64,000 bases of DNA from Bettongia penicillata ogilbyi (taxonomy: Eukaryota > Chordata > Mammalia > Diprotodontia > Potoroidae). The position numbers and the translations under genes were made by a program. The stretch lies in the NCBI GenBank assembly GCA_023548195.1, contig JAJHZJ010000496.1, forward strand, positions 8,860,644-8,924,643. The letters are read 5' to 3'. The notes beneath the pieces were generated by a model. It ran no database searches. It had not been told where the DNA came from and worked only from the letters and a program-made list of their open reading frames with translations. Positions 10,778-21,506 of this stretch are shown one piece after another; the stretch's first letter is position 1, and the number at the start of each line of letters is the position of its first letter.

Positions 10778-10826
10778 CTGGCACATTCATAGTCAGCACC
10801 AGTGCTGTGAATATTGCCTTGGTGAT
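10778..10826 (+). repeat. 49-bp segment shared with 43756-43804
   Basis: This segment is 45/49 identical to a second site 33 kb away, same strand, and both matches stop after 'gccttggtgat'. It follows a CT-rich tract. Probably the 3' end of an unclassified repeat. Confidence 0.5.
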
Positions 10827-10967
10827 CGCGTGGGGAGAGGGTGCCCTGAGAGGGTGCCCTCACAGGGCCAAGGCTGCTGGTGGGAAGGTGAAGTCCTGAG
10901 AAGGAGATGATCATGGCTGAGGCCTCTCACGAGACAGTAGACAAACCTAGCACCAACCTTGTCATCA

Positions 10968-11133
10968 CCAGCCCTGAGTTCAAAGCCTACCTTTGCCCTT
11001 CAGTCACTACCTGTGTGACCTTGGCTTCTCAGTGAATTTTTCTGAGCCTCAGTTTCCTCCCTGTAAAATAAAAGGAAGGGAGGAGAAACTAGGTGGCCTC
11101 TAAGGTCCCTCCCAGCTTTAGAGCTATGATTCT
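10968..11133 (+). repeat. MIR3-type SINE
   Basis: 'ctacctgtgtgaccttggct', 'tgagcctcagtttcctccct' and 'cctctaaggtccctcccagc'. Confidence 0.75.
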
Positions 11134-11167
11134 CTCATTCCATTAGTGGAAATGACTCTTCTTTCTC

Positions 11168-11288
11168 ATAGTGGACAGAGCATGGATCCTACATCCAGAG
11201 GATCTGTGTTTGAATCCAGTTTCCACCTCCTAGCTCTCTAAGTCTCAGTTTCCTTAGCTGTAAAATGGGCAGAAAAAAATACTTGACA
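11168..11288 (+). repeat. MIR fragment
   Basis: 'agtggacagagcatggatcc', 'tgtgtttgaatccagtttcc' and 'gtctcagtttccttagctgt'. Confidence 0.7.
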
Positions 11289-11299
11289 TGGACCTCACA

Positions 11300-11580
11300 A
11301 ACAAATCAATTAAAAAACATTTGTTATATGCCTACTATGTGCCAGTCAGTGTGATAAGTATTAGGGGTACAAAGTCAAAGTCAAACAGTTCCTGTGCTCA
11401 AGGAGATTACTCAGGGAGAGACCACATACGTTTATGAGTACATGGAGAATACACATAAAGTATATAAAAAGTAACTTTGGGAAGGATGGTACAGATTGGG
11501 AGTGGGGAGGAAAGGCTTCCCATAGAAGGTGGCATTTGAGGTGAGTTCTCAAGAGAATCAGGGATTGATTCTAAGAAGTG
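11300..11580 (+). repeat. 'Tattaagcacc' repeat, about 280 bp
   Basis: 'tgcctactatgtgccagtca', 'ctgtgctcaaggagattact', 'ggaaaggcttcccatagaag' and 'gtggcatttgaggtgagttc' keep the family order. Confidence 0.7.
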
Positions 11581-11584
11581 GACA

Positions 11585-12820
11585 AACCAAGGAACATACC
11601 AGCAAATAGAACTTCAGAAGACATGATGCCAGATTTGAATGGCTTTGTCTTTGGGACTTGAATGACTTCACTTTTCCCAGAAAATCGTGAAGCAGACAAC
11701 CCAGGGACTTGGAGAGACAGATGTTTCTTTCTCCCTCCCGGCCCCCCAGATCTTCTCACAACGGAACCAATTGGAGTAGAGATGTCTATCTCACGAAGAG
11801 CTAAACTAAGACATCTAATTCCTTCTATAAACTATTGAGCAGCTGTCAGCTCCTAATCCTTTTTTATCATTGGCCAAGTAAGCTGGCACTGGCCTGGTGA
11901 TCTGGAGGGTCCCTGTATTTATCATTCCTCTTCTGGGTGAAGGCACAGTCATTATAAAAAATCACAGTGCCTGCTTGATGTGAGATAATTCTAGATGTGT
12001 ACAGAAGGCATTAATTTCTACATACTGGTGACTTCTTTCAGTGGTGGCCAAGCACCCAGGTTCCTGAAGGATTCCTTGGATAGCCAGGTAGATGGAGAGA
12101 CTTAGCTTCTAGCATGAATCTTTGGCCATTTCCAGTGGGCATTCAAAGGAAATGGCAATGATATGAAAATGTACATTGGTTTGTGAGTGGAGAGCCAGAA
12201 CTAGGACAGGGTCACTAAGGCTGACCCTCAGGGTGGAAATTTTAAAGGGTGATGCCAATACTAGAGTTGTTCCCAGAGGTGCCTCTCCCAGAGGCACTTT
12301 CTTACCTTTCTCACACATGCCATCCTTGTATTGGAGCCCAATTACTCTCCTGTGTGTTCCTTTCTTGGATGGCCTTATTCCAGAAGCTTAGAAACATCTC
12401 CTTATCGTAGTATAACCTTTCTTCCTCCTCACCTACTAACCGCTAGATTCTCATCCATTCTTTTCCCACCAACTTCCAGTCTTTTAGCACTGCAGAAACT
12501 TTCTGGAGCCTTAGGGCATATTCCTACCAGTCTCCCTACCCCCCAATCCAAACTATATCCCAGGTAGCCTTCTCCCTCTTCCCCACTGTTCCCTAGCATT
12601 TGCTTCAGGTGAGAGTTACAAGTCTGAGTCAGAGGCAAGAATTCTGGCTACCCATGAATGAAACTAAGACTGGGATAATTAAGTTCACAAGTAAACAATT
12701 ATTTCTCAAGAGTCCCTACCTTGAACTAGGCCCTCTAAGTCACATACTCAAGGCCCATTTCTGCCTCAGGGCCTGCCCTTGTTGCTAAGAATATTTCACT
12801 TCTCCCTTATACATCCTATC
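11585..12820. other. Repeat-poor stretch
   Basis: No recognised repeat. At 11835-11880 'gagcagctgtcagctcctaa' (E-box CAGCTG) and 'atcattggccaagt' (CCAAT-like) occur together. Short open frames near 12109-12638 on both strands have no recognisable domain. Confidence 0.3.
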
Positions 12821-12821
12821 T

Positions 12822-13072
12822 CCCACTCTATCCAAATCCTAGCCCATCCTTCAAAGCCCCATTCCTGTTGTACCTTCTGCAGAAAGTCATCCTGAATTCC
12901 CTCCCAGATTTCATATATTTTCTTTGAACTCTCCCTCTCTAAGACAGCTTCCACTTTATGGAGACTTCAGTTCTGCAGAGCTTTGTTCTGTTTCCTATTG
13001 ATTCATGGTTATTGGTTTTATCTCTAGAACAAGGATGGCAGCTCCTTGAGGGCAGGGGCTGAGTCTCACCGG
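12822..13072 (+). repeat. L2 LINE 3' end
   Basis: 'agcccatccttcaaagcccc', 'cagaaagtcatcctgaattc', and 'ctccttgagggcaggggctg' are the classic order of the L2 3' end. Confidence 0.75.
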
Positions 13073-13212
13073 GAGAAGAATTGTAAGAAATATCCCTCAG
13101 AATGCTCCAGTACTAACTTTAGGCTGAAATGGATATGTTTTCCCACATAAGTACTGGATAGGAGGGACCCATGAGGTCAGATACTCCTCTCTAAGGCTGT
13201 AGGACCAGAGGA

Positions 13213-13385
13213 GAAGTAGAGGGAAAAACCCTGGCCCTGAAGTCAGAGGGTGTGGGTTCAAATCTGGATTTTGCTACTTTCAACCTGTGAGATCTCTCCA
13301 TGTCTTCATTCATAAAATGAAGGGATTGAATGAGACAAATGGCCTTGAAGGTCCCTTCCATCTCTAAAACCTATGGTCTTTGCTC
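13213..13385 (+). repeat. MIR3-type SINE
   Basis: 'ccctgaagtcagagggtgtg', 'ttcattcataaaatgaaggg' and 'cttgaaggtcccttccatct'. Confidence 0.7.
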
Positions 13386-13482
13386 AGACCATCACTTTCT
13401 TATCTGCAAAATGGGGAGTTTGGGCAAGAACGTGGCTGGTGAGATAAAGCTCCGCTCTAAATCTTATGGTTTCAGAACATTT
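13386..13482 (+). repeat. Second, partial MIR3
   Basis: 'tttcttatctgcaaaatggg' then 'ctctaaatcttatggtttca' directly follows the previous copy. Confidence 0.45.
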
Positions 13483-13559
13483 CAACTGCCCTATGTGTAC
13501 ATCCAACTTATGTCAATGCGTTTAAACTGGAATGGCGGTAGTCTTTGAAGAAAGGAAAC

Positions 13560-13745
13560 AAGCCTTCATAAAGTGCCTGCTATGTATCACACGCTGTGCT
13601 AAGTACTTCTATAAATATCGGATTTGATCCTCATGACAGCCTTACAATGTAGATACTGTTAACATCCCACTTTTTATACTTGAAACTGAGAGCAACGTTA
13701 AGTGACTTACCTAGGGTTATACAGGCCAGATTTGCCTTTAGGTCT
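13560..13745 (-). repeat. Antisense MIR/MAR1-type SINE
   Basis: 'gtgcctgctatgtatcacac', 'gctgtgctaagtacttctat', 'tgatcctcatgacagcctta' and 'taagtgacttacctagggtt'. Confidence 0.75.
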
Positions 13746-13794
13746 TCTAAAGCAGTTTATGGATAGGCTTCCTTTTTATGTATGTATTAGCAAG

Positions 13795-14205
13795 ATGTGG
13801 TTTGTTCTGATCAAACTACCCTCCTTGCTCTTCTCTAAACTCAGCAGAGCATTTCTCCCATTCTTGCCATGGCTCAGGCTCTTCCTGCTCCCATACCCCT
13901 CAAAATCTCTTTCTCCTCTGCCTCTTTGAACCCTCACCTTTCTGTGAACCTCAAGTCATCTGCCATTTTCTGCAAGAGGCCTTTCTTGATTCTCCCAAAT
14001 TATTATTTCACATTCTCTATTTTCTCAATAGAATATGTCTATTTATACTCTCTATTTTCTCTGTTTATGCTCTCCATTTTCTCAACAGAATATAATTTCC
14101 CTCAACCCAGGGCAAAAATCGTTTTGGTTTTGCTTCCCTAGCACCTAGTACGGCACCTAGAACATAGGAGGCATGAATAAGTGTTTGCTGGGTTGGCCTA
14201 GATTT
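13795..14205 (+). repeat. L2 LINE 3' end, about 410 bp
   Basis: Order: 'ttgccatggctcaggctctt', 'ctgcaagaggcctttcttga', 'cccagggcaaaaatcgtttt' and 'tagcacctagtacggcacct' followed by 'gaataagtgtttgctgg'. Open frames here are incidental. Confidence 0.65.
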
Positions 14206-14950
14206 GTTAAACATTAAGCAATAATTATTTTCACATGCCATCATACTCAGACCATAAGGTCATTTGAATTGAGACTTTTATCTGCGTTAATCAGAGGCTC
14301 TCATCTTGCAAGACAGTATTACAAACTTTTCCCTCCTCTCCCCTTAAAAGAATCCAACTCGATTCCTTTTTTAAAAATCCTTCAATAACCATACTTTCTT
14401 AACTTCACATATAATCTTAAAGGCATGGCAGGAGGCCACTGCTTGAATTTAGGAAAAACACTATAATCCTTCTCTATCTTCCACAGACATGTCTTTCTGT
14501 GCCAAGATCCTGACTCACTGGGACACAGCTGGACTCTGAACTAAACATGGTTGGTTAACATTTCCACTTCAAGGCATTTAATCTGGTTTATTTGTTCCAG
14601 AAAGTTTTCAGTTCTCTGGGTAAATGTTTTGGCCTGCCATGGCCACAGGCCTCTAACCTTACCCCTTTCCCCTCCCTCTGCTGATTTTTGCAGTGCCCTG
14701 ATTGAAATCGCCCTTGACCTGTTGAAGGTCTATTCCTTCTTTGGCTTGGAGTCCTTAAATCTAGGTCTGGCCCCAGGCCAGATTGAGGTAGGCCACATTT
14801 CTCTTTGGGCATCTTCCCACTCTCCTGAGCTGTGCTTGCCTGCTTCTCCCCCTCCCCCCATCCCCATGCAACTTTCCCAATCCCCCAGGCCCCAATTCCA
14901 GGGTCTATTCTTACTCCTCGCTGTCTGCTAACAATCATCACATTAAAATA
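14206..14950. other. Repeat-poor stretch with an exon-like segment
   Basis: No repeat landmark. It contains a segment at 14694-14787 bounded by good splice-like signals (see findings). Overlapping open frames of 117-126 codons on both strands reflect a stop-poor GC-rich patch. Confidence 0.3.
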
Positions 14951-14954
14951 GCAT

Positions 14955-15117
14955 ATTTCTGAGGAGTTTTATGGTTTTTCAAAGTACTCTCCTCCTGACC
15001 ACCCAGGGAGGTAGCAAGTACAAATTTTATTATCTCCATTTTATAGCCTCATAGAGTAAGGCTCCAGAGGTGAGTAAATGGCTTAGTAGGCACTTGAACT
15101 CAGGTTTTCTGGCTCAA
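14955..15117 (-). repeat. Antisense MIR/MAR1-type SINE
   Basis: 'gttttatggtttttcaaagt', 'attttattatctccatttta' and 'cttgaactcaggttttctgg'. Confidence 0.65.
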
Positions 15118-15584
15118 ATTTAGATCTTTTAAAAAAAATATATTGATCCCTTTTGTCTCCCTACTGCCTGCATTTACCAATTATATCCCTTTCCTTTCCT
15201 CTAGCAGAGAACCATCCTGTAAAAAAAGGAACAGAACAGAGGGGGAAAAATTAGTGGATTGAATGGATATATTGCAAAAGTATCACATTCTATGCCGTGT
15301 TCCATACATAGTCCCCCATTTCTGCCAAGAAGGGAGGAAGAGGTGTTTTCTCATGTTTCTTTTTGAGAACCAAGCTTGGTTAGTACATTTTAACTGTTTA
15401 TTTGTTATTTTCATTGTGTTAATTATTGTGTCTGTCGTTTTCCTGCTTCATTCATACATTTTCAGCAACACCTGAGACTGCTCTTCTCTGTTTGGCAATT
15501 GTACCTTGAAGGCTTGTAATTCCACAGGCACATTCTCTTTTGTGGCTGCAGATCATCACCATTTCTTATGACTTAAGACAAGGG
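15118..15584. other. No element recognised
   Basis: AT-rich stretch with an A-run at 15131. No assignable feature. Confidence 0.4.
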
Positions 15585-15586
15585 TG

Positions 15587-15725
15587 GGGAACTTGAGAAC
15601 TCCAGGCCACATATGGTCCTCTACGTCCTCAAGTGTGGCCCTTTGACAGAATCCAAACTTCACAGATTAAATCCTCTTAAAAAAAGGTTTTGTTCTGTAA
15701 AACTTGGACTCACTCAAAAGGGTTG
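15587..15725 (+). mobile_element. hAT-like MITE, 3'-truncated
   Basis: 'gggtggggaacttgagaact', 'ggccacatatggtcctctac' and 'aagtgtggccctttgacaga' match the opening of a hAT-like non-autonomous element. It stops after 'cttggactcactcaaaag', without the right terminal repeat. Confidence 0.55.
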
Positions 15726-15839
15726 CTAAAGTGATAATTTTTGTAAGGTGTTGATATTAACCACAATAGTAAGGACAACTCACAATCAGTTCAAGTTAAT
15801 TCAACAAACGTTTAAAAATGAATGAATGAGTAGTCAAGT

Positions 15840-15972
15840 AATTGGGAAAGTAATTTATTAGGCAAGTTCTGCGTGCCAGGCACTGTACTAAGGGCTAGGG
15901 ATACAAATGCGAAACAAGACAATTTCTACTGTCTTGGAGTTTACATTATAGTAGGGGAAGACCATCTAAATC
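15840..15972 (+). repeat. 'Tattaagcacc' repeat, 5' part
   Basis: 'tgcgtgccaggcactgtact', 'aagggctagggatacaaatg', 'gtcttggagtttacattata'. Confidence 0.6.
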
Positions 15973-16512
15973 AGGCCCAGGGAAGAGAGTTTTCAATAAG
16001 GACAGGGGCTCTTGGCCTGAGTTTGACCTGAACTTCTTTTTAAAAAATATTGTGATAACTATATTTCAATATAATTGTTTCCATTTTAACCCTGTATATT
16101 TTATCTTATGCATTTAAAAGCATTATTCTGAGAAGGAATCAACAGGCTTCACCAGACTGTCACATAAAGAGTTAAGATCCCCTAACTGGAGAGAGTCATA
16201 GGCAGGGATGGTGAGAGGAGTTATGGGATAGTTAGTTGTTGTCCTTTCCATAAACAACGAACGTTTGGATCTGATTATTATACACAGGGCAAGAGAAGGA
16301 AAGCCTGGGAGCAGGGGAAGAATTTGTATGGAAGCAAACAGATGGCAAGATGTCCAGGGTAGGAGGATGGGAAGCTTCATCACAAACAAAACCTTCGTCC
16401 ATTTTCTTGAAAGTGCAACCATATGAGAGAAGGAACTTTCCACCTGCATTCTCAGGGAGTATTCAGGGTGTTGCCATTCAGATCTCGATAGCATTGTAAG
16501 GAAACAAACACT
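15973..16512. other. No element recognised
   Basis: A 123-codon open frame on the minus strand (16123-16494) shows no recognisable domain or splice context and is not called. Confidence 0.35.
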
Positions 16513-16687
16513 AGACTGGGCAGTGGGTGGTCAAGTCCTGGTTCTGCTCACTATTTCTGAGATCTTCTCAAGTCATGCAGGCAATTTCCCATCTCTGATC
16601 TCAGTTTTCCTCCTTTGTAAAATGGGTATGGGGCTGGGGGTTGGAATAGGCTGCCTGGAAATTCCTTTCAGCTCTTATACTCTAGGA
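16513..16687 (+). repeat. MIR3-type SINE
   Basis: 'gtcaagtcctggttctgctc', 'ctcagttttcctcctttgta' and 'ggaaattcctttcagctctt'. Confidence 0.65.
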
Positions 16688-16827
16688 GTCTTTGCCAATA
16701 GGGAGGCTGATGAACTCTGGTCCTTCAGAACAGATAATGTAACATACCTCTTTCCTCTTGGTTACTATTAAGGATATGGAATGTTGACTACCCTGTCAGG
16801 TACCACTGCTGTGTTGGAGGAAAATGT

Positions 16828-16998
16828 GATCATAGGATCACAGATCTAGAATGGGAAGAAAACTTAGAGACCCAGTAGGCCAGCCTGCTCATTTTACAGG
16901 TCAGGAAACCAAGGCTCAGAAATGTGGAGTGATTTACTTAGGGTCACACAGACAGTTAAGTGTTTAAGGCAAGATTTGAATCCATGTCTTCCTGAGGT
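16828..16998 (-). repeat. Antisense CORE-SINE
   Basis: 'cctgctcattttacaggtca', 'ggaaaccaaggctcagaaat', 'cttagggtcacacagacagt' and 'gatttgaatccatgtcttcc'. Confidence 0.75.
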
Positions 16999-17089
16999 GT
17001 CATCTCATGGGTTTGCTAAACTGTACGGGAGGGTTCTATGTGGCCCAACAACCACAGAAATCTATAAAAGCCAGTCATCCGGCTGTTCA

Positions 17090-17712
17090 ATTTTGGCTGA
17101 ATATGATGGAGTACAAGAAAGGAGGAAATGAATTATTTCCAAAAGACATGAAAAGAATTATAAAAACTGATGCAGAATGAAGTAATTGGGCCCTGAAGAA
17201 ACAATATAACTATAACATCAAAATATTATAAAAATGAACAATTTTGAAGCCTTCTATAAATGGATGAAGAATGAAATATGCCAAACCAGGAAATCAATTT
17301 ATGCAATGACAACACTGTATATTTGAAAACAATAAGAGCTTCAATCAATATAATGACCATCCTTGATTCCAAGGGACTGTTATTAGGGTAAAGAATTATA
17401 AATTTATAAATATATATATATATATATATGTAGATGTATAATTATATGTACACACATATAATTACATCTCTCCATATTTGACTGTATATTTGTTACAAGA
17501 AATTTATTTTAATTTTTTTCAAAGGGTAGGGGGAAAAGTAGATTTCTGTCAATAGAGAGGGGGTACTACATATGCGAAATGTTGTATGTACTTTGTGATG
17601 GGGCCTTCTTTGTTTTACTTAATTGTTTTACTTCATTAATAGAGACTTTTCAGGAAGTGGGAACAACCTGAAATTGTAACACAAAAACTAAGCACATGAA
17701 TAAAGCTTTCTT
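17090..17712 (+). mobile_element. L1 LINE 3' end, sense
   Basis: 'aactgatgcagaatgaagta' and 'gtatatttgttacaagaaat' are landmarks of the marsupial L1 ORF2 end and 3' UTR. The (TA)n at 17402-17430 is internal. No coding frame survives. It ends in 'catgaataaagctttc', with an AATAAA hexamer. Confidence 0.55.
17402..17430 (+). repeat. (TA)n microsatellite
   Basis: About 12 TA units inside the L1 3' fragment. Confidence 0.85.
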
Positions 17713-18095
17713 TTCTTTCTTTCTCTTTTTAAACAAAGGCAAACAGGCGCCACAGTGACAGTAGCGGCTTATTCTGCAGGCCTGTTCCAGGCATTCAGTC
17801 CAGAGTGATATGGGGCCATTGCATGGGGGTTTGGGCAGGGGGTGGAGACCAGTTCCCTGATGTTAGTCTGACTACTTTGTTAGCTCATTCCTGGAGTTCT
17901 GAACCCCAGCAGGGAGGCCCAGATCCAGAGAGTCCCTGGCTTTGGCAAGTCACTGGCTCTTTAGATCACATTCCCTTCTACCCAAACACTTCTATCCATC
18001 CTCCTGATTCCCAGGCACACCCAAATAATGATTGTAGGCACAGAATTGTGAACTCAGTCTTAAAATGCTCAAAATGGAAAGGATCTTGGACATAA
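17713..18095. other. No element recognised
   Basis: Repeat-free sequence. A 96-codon open frame at 17805-18095 has no recognised domain. Confidence 0.35.
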
Positions 18096-18099
18096 TAGT

Positions 18100-18300
18100 A
18101 ACAGTTAGCATTTATAGAATGCTTTAAGGGGTGCAAAGCACTTCACATATTGTCTTATTTTTCTTCACAACAGCTCTATGAGATAGATGCTATTATTATC
18201 CCTACATTATACATGAAGAAATGGAAGGAGACAAGTTAAGTGACTTGCCCAGGATCACACAACTAGAAAGTTTATGACAGATTTGAACTCAGATCTTTCT
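18100..18300 (-). repeat. Antisense MAR1/MIR-type SINE
   Basis: 'taacagttagcatttataga', 'gtgcaaagcacttcacatat', 'gatgctattattatccctac', 'agtgacttgcccaggatcac' and 'atttgaactcagatctttct'. Confidence 0.8.
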
Positions 18301-18405
18301 AGAGAACAAAATGGCAAACTACTCCAGCATCTTTACTAAAAAAACCTCAAATGGGGGTCATGAAGAGTTGGACCCAACTGAAGTGACTGAAAAGTAACAA
18401 CTTTT
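18301..18405 (+). repeat. RTE/BovB-like SINE tail
   Basis: 'aaaatggcaaactactccag', 'aaacctcaaatgggggtcat' and 'gaagagttggacccaactga' are the 3' tail shared by RTE-mobilised marsupial SINEs. Confidence 0.65.
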
Positions 18406-18439
18406 TGACTTCAGTTGTCCTGTTAGAGATTACCCAGTC

Positions 18440-18558
18440 CAGGGATGGGGAACCTGCAACCTCAAGGCCACATGTGACTCTTTTGTCCACAAGTGCAGCC
18501 AAACTGGATTCAGTCAAAGGGCTGCACTTGAAGACCTAGAGGGCTAGTCCCATTCCTG
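18440..18558 (+). mobile_element. hAT-like MITE with both termini
   Basis: The left end CAGGGATGGG pairs with the right end (reverse complement CAGGAATGGG), 9 of 10 matching. A perfect internal inverted repeat 'aagtgcagcc' / 'ggctgcactt' lies at 18491-18500 and 18520-18529. An 8-bp target duplication is not evident (acccagtc versus atgtctac). Confidence 0.65.
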
Positions 18559-18599
18559 ATGTCTACATTCAACATAGTATAATAAACTCTCTCCAAACC

Positions 18600-18727
18600 C
18601 ATTGACAGAGTGGAAGCAACTGAGGCCCAGAGAGGGTAATGACTTGCCCAGATTCATATTGGTTCTTAAAGTCAGTAGTGGAACAAGAAGTCAGGTTTCT
18701 TGACCTGGGCTCCAGTGCTCCTTTTCT
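18600..18727 (-). repeat. Antisense MIR
   Basis: 'actgaggcccagagagggta', 'atgacttgcccagattcata' and 'gggctccagtgctccttttc'. Confidence 0.65.
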
Positions 18728-19365
18728 GGGAGAACCCTCCTTAGCACAATACTGGCCCTACCTCAGTTGCTGTGGTGGTCAGGTAATTCTCTAGGAAAGC
18801 TGTGGATTGTAAAACTATTCAGTGAGGATTTTCTAGTCTTCCACTCCTGGCTAACCTTGGTGAGGGTGTCCTTCTAGGCTGCTGATGAGGTGGAGCAGCT
18901 GGGAGCCATGACTGCTCTAACGTAGCTCACGGCATCTTTATAAAGTTCTATGGCACCCCTCCATTGCTCCACAGTGACTTTGCAGGAGTTAAATTGTTTG
19001 GTCACATGGATAAGCTGTGGTTTCACTAGTTTGGGGACTACTCAGATTTTACCCCTTCTTTATTATAAAGATGGCCTTCATGAGTGACTGTGGATGAAGT
19101 CATTTGTCCCCTGGTGGTCAGTCTTCAGCCTGGTCTTCAAATAACTCCTCCTCCCCCCTCCTCTCTCACCAGTTGACTCTACTGAAAGCCTTTCAGACCT
19201 AATGGAATCACCTAAAACTTGGGTTCCATTGGTAGAACCTTTGAGCAATGGAAGGAAAAGTGGAGTGGGTTGCTTTCGTGGGGTAGGTAGTGAGCTCCCC
19301 TTTATTAGATGTGGAAAAGTAAAGGCTGCGTGACCAGATGTTGGGAAGATTTTAAAAAGAATGCC
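18728..19365. other. No element recognised
   Basis: No landmark repeat. The long minus-strand open frame 19078-19638 runs across this stretch into the HAL1 5' end and is incidental. Confidence 0.35.
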
Positions 19366-19478
19366 TCTTTGGCTACAGGTTGGACTAGATACCTTCTGAA
19401 AACTGAAATTCCTTCCAGTTTTTACACTGAAAATGGCAAACCACTCTAATGTCTCTGTCAAGAAATTCCCAAATGGGG
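19366..19478 (+). repeat. SINE 3' part, interrupted by the HAL1 insertion
   Basis: A MIR3-like 'ggttggactagataccttct' stretch is followed by an RTE-like tail, 'aaaatggcaaaccactctaa'. The tail stops at 'aaattcccaaatgggg' and resumes at 22757, so the HAL1 landed in this SINE. Confidence 0.7.
19461..19478 (+). repeat. Left target-site duplication of HAL1 copy 1
   Basis: An 18-bp direct repeat with one mismatch against 22739-22756. The G-run at the junction makes the exact edge uncertain by a few bases. Confidence 0.8.
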
Positions 19479-20233
19479 GAGAGGCAGAGCCAAGATGGCA
19501 AAGTAGAAAGACACACATACGCAGGGTCAGCCCATAATATACCTGCAGAGAGGGACTCTCAACAAATTTTGGAGCAGCAGAAGTGGAGAACAACAGAGTG
19601 GAGGAGATTTCCAGCCCAGGGTGACCTGAAAGACCCATGAAAATGTCTGTTGCACCGGACCTGGAGCAGAGCCCAGCCCAGCCTTGGCCAAGCAGCGAGG
19701 CTCATGAACATTCCTCAGGGATAGAATCTCCAGTCACAGAAACCCCAGTCTCAGGAGCAGCGGTTCCCAGTTCCCTCAACCCATAGGCTCCAAAGGTCAA
19801 TGACTGGGGTTTTTCAGCTGGCCAGGAAGGGAGAAGGGCCTTCCATAGCTCCGGCAGCAGGCAGTAGCCACAGAGGCTGCATAGCAGCCAGGACCTGCTC
19901 CATTGTTGGAGCACAAAAACTCCTGGGAGCACTGAGAAGCTGATTCCTGCCTATGTGGAGGCCCTGGGGGAAACTGGTCTTTTCTCACACTGAATGGTGG
20001 CCCTGCCCATCCAGTTTATCTGAAAATCAGCTCCCAGTGCTAACTTGGTGGAACTGGAGGCCAGGAGGCTGTGGAGAGGTAACTGCTAAGATTGTGGGCA
20101 CAAAAATCCCTTCCTATGTCCAGACAAGTACATGCTTGATTGTACCACCCTGGAGGAACTGAGATCTTACAGATTCCCAGGGTACACCCTACTCTTGACA
20201 AAGGACCCAAAAGTCAAGTAACTGGTTGGGAAA

Positions 20234-21334
20234 ATGCCCAAAAAAGGGGAAAAAGAAATAAGACTATAGAAGGTTACTTTCTTGGTGAAGAGATATCTTC
20301 TCCCATCCTTTCAGATGAGGAAGAACAATGCTTACCATCAGGGAAAGACATAAAAGTCAAGGCTTCTGTATCCCAAACATCCAAAATAAATATTCAATGG
20401 GCTCAGGCCATGGAAGAGTTCAAAAAGGATTTTGAAAATCAAGTAAGAGAGGTGGGGAAAAATTGGGAAGAAAAATGAGAGAAATGCAAGAAAAACATGA
20501 AAAGCAGGTCCACATCTTGCTAAAGGAGACCCAAAAAATGCTGAAGAAAATAACACCTTGAAAAATAGGCTAACTCAATTGGCAAAAGAGGTTCAAAAAG
20601 CCAATGAGGAGAAGAATGCTTTCAAAAGCAGAATTAGCCAAATGGAAAAGGAGGTTCACAAGCTCACTGAAGAAAATATTTCTTTAAAAATTAGAATGGA
20701 ACAGATGGAAGCCAATGACTTCATGAGAAACCAAGAAATCACAAAACAAAACCAAAAGAATGAAAAAATGGAGGATAATGTGAAATATCTCATTGGAAAA
20801 ACAACTGACCTGGAAAATAGATCCAGGAGAGGCAATATAAAAATTATGGGACTACCTGAAAGCCATGATCAAAAAAAGAGCCTAGACATCATCTTTCATG
20901 AAATTATCAAGGAAAACTGCCCTGATATTCTAGAACCAGAGGACAAAATAAATATTGAAAGAATCCACCAATCACCTTTTGAAAGAGATCCAAAAAGAGA
21001 AACTCCTAGGAATATTGTGGTCAAATTCCAGAGTCCCCAGGTGAAGGAGAAAATATTGCAAGCAGCTAGAAAGAAACAATTCCAGTATTGTGGAAATACA
21101 ATCAGGATAACACAAGATCTAGCAGCTTCTACATTAAGAGATCAAAGGATGTGGAATATAATATTCCAGAAATCAAAGGAACTAGCTCTAAAACCAAGAA
21201 TCACCTACCCAGCAAAACTGAGTATAATACTTCAGGAGAAAAAATGATCTTTCAATGAAATAGGGGGCTTTCAAGCATTCTTGATGAAAAGACCAGAGCT
21301 GAAAAGAAAATTTGACTTTCAAACACAAGAATGA
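20234..21334 (+). pseudogene. HAL1 ORF1-like RNA-binding protein, degraded
   Basis: ORF1p of L1 binds the element RNA as a coiled-coil trimer. Here the ancestral start is probably ATG at 20234 (matching copy 2), but one extra G shortly after shifts the frame. The frame breaks again near 20478-20558. From 20558 a 229-codon stretch is open: heptad-rich coiled coil (about residues 1-50), an RRM-like segment around 'RRGNIKIMGLPES', and a C-terminal region with 'TPRNIVVKFQSP' and 'RITQDLAAS'. A TGA at 21245 replaces a Trp codon of copy 2. Without it the frame would run to 21334. Two frameshifts plus a stop mean no functional protein. Confidence 0.8.
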
Positions 21335-21471
21335 AGAGAAGCATGAAAAGGTAAACAGCAAAGAGAAGTCATAAGGGACTTACTAAAGTTGAACTATTTA
21401 CATTCCTACAGGGAAAGACAATATTTATAACTCTTGAAACTTTTTTCACTATCTGGGTAGTTGGTGGGATT

Positions 21472-21506
21472 ACACACACAAACACACACACACACACACA
21501 CACACA
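21472..21506 (+). repeat. (CA)n microsatellite in HAL1 3' UTR
   Basis: Roughly 16 CA units with one interruption, just downstream of ORF1. Confidence 0.85.

Noticed and set aside
14551..14941. Overlapping frames of 126 codons (plus) and 117 codons (minus)
   Set aside because: Both strands are open because the patch is GC-rich and stop-poor; no domain. Only the small splice-bounded part is kept as a weak finding.
16123..16494. 123-codon minus-strand frame
   Set aside because: No recognisable domain, no splice or promoter context, ordinary AT-rich surroundings.
19078..19638. 186-codon minus-strand frame
   Set aside because: It runs from unique DNA across the SINE/HAL1 junction, so it cannot be an old gene; chance frame.
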